DNA of 6,179 nt. Source: Desulfosporosinus sp. Its GTDB lineage: Bacteria; Bacillota; Desulfitobacteriia; Desulfitobacteriales; Desulfitobacteriaceae. The stretch is taken from positions 1,600-7,778 of the forward strand of contig PKWS01000210.1 of assembly GCA_003132105.1 (NCBI GenBank), in the 5' to 3' direction. Positions 5,328 through 6,179 of the stretch are shown one piece after another. Made by a program: the position numbers and the translations under genes. The notes beneath the pieces were generated by a model. That model saw only the letters and a program-made list of their open reading frames with translations, made no database searches and was not told where the DNA came from. The first letter of the stretch is position 1. Each line of letters opens with the position of its first letter.

Positions 5328-5927
5328 ATGAATTACCCAAGAAAACCAATGAAGAAAATCTTTCTTTCGCTATCTCTATTAGGCTTAACTCTCTTGTTTG
5401 CCACAAATACCCTGGCAAATACCCCGGCTTCATCTAGCAAGATTGAACAAGACGCTGGCCCTTATCACGTGATTATGCAGACCAGCCCGGAAAGCCTTAT
5501 GGCCAACGAAGCAGGAACCATGACAATGATCATCCAAAATAAGGCTAACGGGCAGCCAGTAACTGGTGCCAAAGTCATGATGATGAAATCAACGATGAAG
5601 TCAGGTAGCACTGGGGATAGCATGGGTGGCATGGGTATGTCTTCCAGTATGGATAAACAAGGCGGGGAGACGGCCATGCAGGAACAGTCTACAATGGGAT
5701 CAATGGCTATGGTCCCTGGCACATACATGATGGAAAATATGACCTTCAGCCAACCAGGGCAATGGAATCAAGCGATTACTATTTCTTCGCCTTTAGGTGA
5801 AACTACCGCCAATTTCCCCATAACTGTCGCTAAATCTGGACCAAATCTAGTTTTCATTGGTAGTGTCGCAGGAGCAGTTGTGATCGCCGGGCTACTAGCA
5901 GCTATGTTGAAACGAAAGAAAAACTGA
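5328..5927 (+). CDS. Exported YtkA/FixH-like protein with Met-rich insertion
   Basis: This 199-residue protein starts MNYPRKPMKKIF, and a signal peptide spans about 8-30 with likely cleavage after TNTLA. The mature part begins with a YtkA/FixH-like beta domain: PYHVIMQTSPESLMANEAGT, then NGQPVTGAKV, and after an insertion PGTYMMENMTFSQPGQWNQ and a final strand ending FPITVAK. Between V83 and T139, 15 of 55 residues are methionine (e.g. MGGMGMSSSM), with no cysteine. A C-terminal helix (~174-194) and KRKKN tail anchor it in the membrane, exposing the domain outside the cell. YtkA-like domains occur in proteins linked to copper or cytochrome oxidase assembly, and Met clusters bind Cu(I) or Ag(I) in CopC/CusF/Ctr-type proteins. 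A periplasm-side copper-binding role is therefore a reasonable but unproven inference. It is the first gene behind the sigma-54 promoter. Confidence 0.85.
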   Translation: MNYPRKPMKKIFLSLSLLGLTLLFATNTLANTPASSSKIEQDAGPYHVIMQTSPESLMANEAGTMTMIIQNKANGQPVTGAKVMMMKSTMKSGSTGDSMGGMGMSSSMDKQGGETAMQEQSTMGSMAMVPGTYMMENMTFSQPGQWNQAITISSPLGETTANFPITVAKSGPNLVFIGSVAGAVVIAGLLAAMLKRKKN

Positions 5928-5946
5928 GAAAGTAGAGGCCATTAAA

Positions 5947-6179
5947 ATGTCTGATAAAAAGCAACCCATAAATTTCCTTAATCAATCATGGCTCAAACGT
6001 TTTCTTAAAAGTTTTTTCTTCCCCAAGATATTTCAATGGATTACTGTTTCCGTTTTTGCGGTCATCATGTTTCAAACGTTAGCAGGACCCACACTCGCCC
6101 ATGATAACTTTGGTACTGCCGCCACTTGGGTTCTTTGGTGGCCTTTAATCCCTTTTTTCTTCTTTCTGCTCGGTCGGTT
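5947..6179 (+). CDS. Membrane 4Fe-4S ferredoxin-like protein (NapH/CcoG-type), N-terminal part
   Basis: ATG 5947 lies 19 bases after the previous stop and eight bases after GAGG (5935-5938). The frame is open for 77 codons to the window edge, so only the N-terminus is seen. A basic amphipathic start (SWLKRFLKSFFFP) leads to a hydrophobic helix (~31-51) and then HDNFGTAATWVLWWPLIPFF, ending LLGR. This arrangement, with a first helix, the HDNFGT-type loop and WWPLIP...GR, resembles the start of membrane-bound polyferredoxins of the NapH/CcoG type, where a CxxCP-type cluster motif normally follows just beyond the point where the window ends. No cysteine is visible yet, so the iron-sulfur call rests on family resemblance. 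CcoG/RdxA proteins have been linked to cupric reduction, which would fit a Met-rich neighbour. Confidence 0.7.
   Translation, partial: MSDKKQPINFLNQSWLKRFLKSFFFPKIFQWITVSVFAVIMFQTLAGPTLAHDNFGTAATWVLWWPLIPFFFFLLGR

Noticed and set aside
5465..5728. An 87-codon minus-strand open frame within the YtkA-like gene
   Set aside because: Its apparent composition (many Ile, Met, Pro) mirrors the Met codons of the plus-strand gene; there is no start context.

Overview
The window reads as chromosomal DNA of an anaerobic, low-to-mid-GC Firmicute, most plausibly a Desulfosporosinus/Desulfitobacterium-like member of the Clostridia. This assignment is an inference. It rests on strong AGGAGG-type ribosome binding sites, frequent TTG/GTG starts, a Bacillus-type 7-1-7 Fur box, a fragment resembling the [FeFe]-hydrogenase maturase HydE, and a sigma-54 regulatory style common in that group.

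Left part (1-1280): no intact protein gene is visible. It holds decayed pieces. These are a HydE-like fragment running off the left edge (1-86, minus), a terminator hairpin (337-374), and a doxX-family pseudogene with an internal deletion and frame change (471-747, minus). Two inverted copies of a hairpin-forming 20-bp repeat (443-462 and 890-909) bracket the doxX remnant. At 934-1040 on the minus strand a near-consensus sigma-A promoter, an almost perfect Fur box over its start site and a strong intrinsic terminator together outline a ~70-nt Fur-controlled transcript that encodes no evident protein.

Middle part (1207-5019): a minus-strand operon is transcribed leftwards. It encodes an NtrC-family sigma-54 response regulator, a membrane histidine kinase and an MFS permease, followed by a hairpin that may end it. 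All three genes appear to start with non-ATG codons (TTG, TTG, GTG).

Right part (5020-6179): a divergent intergenic region carries nested inverted repeats (5052-5107) and a clear -24/-12 sigma-54 promoter (5272-5287) pointing right. It drives a secreted, C-terminally anchored YtkA/FixH-like protein with a methionine-saturated insertion, and then the first 77 codons of a membrane protein resembling the NapH/CcoG-type 4Fe-4S ferredoxins.

The simplest model is that the kinase senses an extracytoplasmic signal, possibly a soft metal such as copper. The regulator then binds the upstream palindromes and activates the sigma-54 promoter of the divergent operon, whose products act at the outer face of the membrane. 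The regulatory wiring is well supported by sequence; the metal identity is inference.
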